From Curtobacterium sp. VKM Ac-2865 (GTDB taxonomy: Bacteria > Actinomycetota > Actinomycetes > Actinomycetales > Microbacteriaceae): 64,000 bases of DNA. The notes below the pieces were generated by a model, which was given only the letters and a program-made list of their open reading frames with translations, did not search any database and was not told where the DNA came from. The stretch covers positions 558,001 to 622,000 of the forward strand of contig NZ_JADKRZ010000001.1 in NCBI RefSeq assembly GCF_015350905.1. Direction: 5' to 3'. Made by a program: the position numbers and the translations under genes. Positions 63,368 to 64,000 of this stretch are shown piece after piece; within the stretch, counting starts at the first letter, position 1, and every line of letters starts with the position of its first letter.

Positions 63368-63892
63368 ATGTCTGACGCAATCGAGGCGCAGCTCGACGCG
63401 ATCTTCGCTGCCCGGGACCGCGAGGACATGCGACCGACCATCGACGCGCTGCTTCCCATCCACAACGAGCACCCGGAGAACCCTCGGGTCCTCTACGAGC
63501 TCGGTGGTGCCTACGACACGGCTGGGGACGAGGCGGAGGCGCTCAGCTTCTACGAGCGAGCGATGGAACGAGGACTTGCCGGAGACGTCCGGCGCCGCTG
63601 CTGGCTCCAGTACGGGAGCACCCTCCGGAACCTCGGCCGGATCGACGACTCCCTCCGGGTCTTCGCGCGGGCGCGGGCTGAGTTCCCTGACTCCGTCGCC
63701 CTGGGAGCCTTCGAGGCCCTGACCTTCCACGCCGACGGGCGACCGAACACCGCCCTCGCCAGCCTTCTCGTGCTCCTCGCAGAGCACGTGCATGCTCCGG
63801 AGCTCGACCGGTACAAGCCGGCCTTGCGCGGCAACGCTGACTACCTCGCCTCGCTGGGGACAGGAGACGAGCCCGCTCACTCGGGGACCTGA
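63368..63892 (+). CDS. Tetratricopeptide-repeat protein, 174 aa
   Basis: All-helical scaffold protein. TPR-like units: AIFAARDREDMRPTIDALLPIHNEHPENPRVLYELGGAYDTAGDEAEALSFYERAMERGL (here two helices plus the consensus YELGGAYDTAGDEAEALSFYERAM, split), then CWLQYGSTLRNLGRIDDSLRVFARARAEFPD. The C-terminal part (LASLLVLLAEHVHAPELDRYKPALRGNADYLA) adds helices. I choose ATG 63368 since GGGGG lies 9 bases upstream; ATG 63359 is three codons earlier. Probably cytosolic, protein-protein interaction role. Followed by a GAGAC/GTCTC hairpin. Confidence 0.85.
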   Translation: MSDAIEAQLDAIFAARDREDMRPTIDALLPIHNEHPENPRVLYELGGAYDTAGDEAEALSFYERAMERGLAGDVRRRCWLQYGSTLRNLGRIDDSLRVFARARAEFPDSVALGAFEALTFHADGRPNTALASLLVLLAEHVHAPELDRYKPALRGNADYLASLGTGDEPAHSGT

Positions 63893-63933
63893 CGGGGAAC
63901 GGTCGATCTGATCGTGCCCTTCGTCGCTTGCCC

Positions 63934-63949
63934 GAGACGTCGGTGTCTC
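63934..63949 (+). terminator. GAGAC-GTCGGT-GTCTC hairpin
   Basis: Second copy of the 16-base element at 59964, 41 bases after the TPR gene stop. The rest of the window (63950-64000) shows nothing I can call. Confidence 0.5.
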
Positions 63950-64000
63950 ACGCGCCCCTCACACCGACGCCGAACGACCCCCCGCACCACCCGCGTGGTG

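Overview
The window is a high-GC (roughly 70 percent) actinobacterial chromosome segment. Codon use is strongly GC3-biased, genes are packed into operons with 1-4 base stop/start overlaps, and many genes appear leaderless, with a -10 box only 6-8 bases before the start codon. The gene set (flagellum, AztABCD zinc uptake, Hsp20, POT and BCCT transporters, phenolic acid decarboxylase) fits a motile, plant-associated member of the Microbacteriaceae. Curtobacterium is my best guess; that is inference from gene content, not a database match. I saw no insertion sequence, CRISPR array, rRNA or prophage.

Layout. 1-6.5 kb: an alpha/beta hydrolase cut by the window edge, a phenolic acid decarboxylase with a divergent MarR regulator and a perfect palindromic operator, an HSL-type esterase, a DUF2254 membrane protein and a BCCT osmolyte transporter. 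6.5-13 kb: an amino-sugar operon (BadF/NagK-type kinase, AgaS-type deaminase/isomerase, CUT1 ABC permeases and binding lipoprotein) with a divergent DeoR regulator. 13-16.2 kb: an HD alarmone-hydrolase-like protein, two unknown genes and four tRNA genes (Val-GAC, Cys-GCA, Gly-GCC on minus; Val-CAC on plus). 16.2-22.1 kb: a Wadjet/MksBEF-like SMC operon (jetA, jetB, jetC) without the nuclease subunit jetD, ended by a very long hairpin. 22.1-26.4 kb: two tiny genes, a POT peptide transporter and an acyl-CoA oxidase.

26.4-37.9 kb is a minus-strand flagellar export and motor cluster: flbD, motA, motB, fliM, fliN, fliO, fliP, fliQ, fliR, flhB, flhA, a degenerate flhF-like gene and csrA. Two sigma28-type promoter matches sit before flbD and fliM. 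Between flhF and csrA lies a 173-base direct duplication of the flhF 3' end with a GC-rich array of short repeats between the copies. Filament, hook, basal-body and chemotaxis genes are not in this window.

37.9-42.8 kb is a zinc-uptake locus, aztA divergent from aztB-aztD-aztC and followed by a second aztD, with two candidate Zur boxes. 42.9-45.9 kb holds a DUF4397 exported protein, a class F-like sortase, an ECF sigma factor and its anti-sigma factor. 46-58.7 kb holds a DUF475 membrane protein, a CPA1 Na+/H+ antiporter, an MFS transporter, Hsp20, an N5-(carboxyethyl)ornithine synthase-like enzyme, an ABC exporter, a GH36 alpha-galactosidase, a membrane-tethered arsenate-reductase-like protein lacking its catalytic cysteine, and an NAD-binding epimerase-like protein. 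58.8-64 kb is a run of small, mostly unrecognised genes with lower GC stretches and recurring CCGATCGG palindromes.

Many operon ends carry hairpins from one family whose arms contain GGAGGC followed by a G-rich stretch and its complement. The candidates I find most worth checking are the JetD-less Wadjet-like operon, the P-loop-less FlhF, the cysteine-less arsenate-reductase fold, the flhF-tail duplication and the palindrome-studded terminal island.
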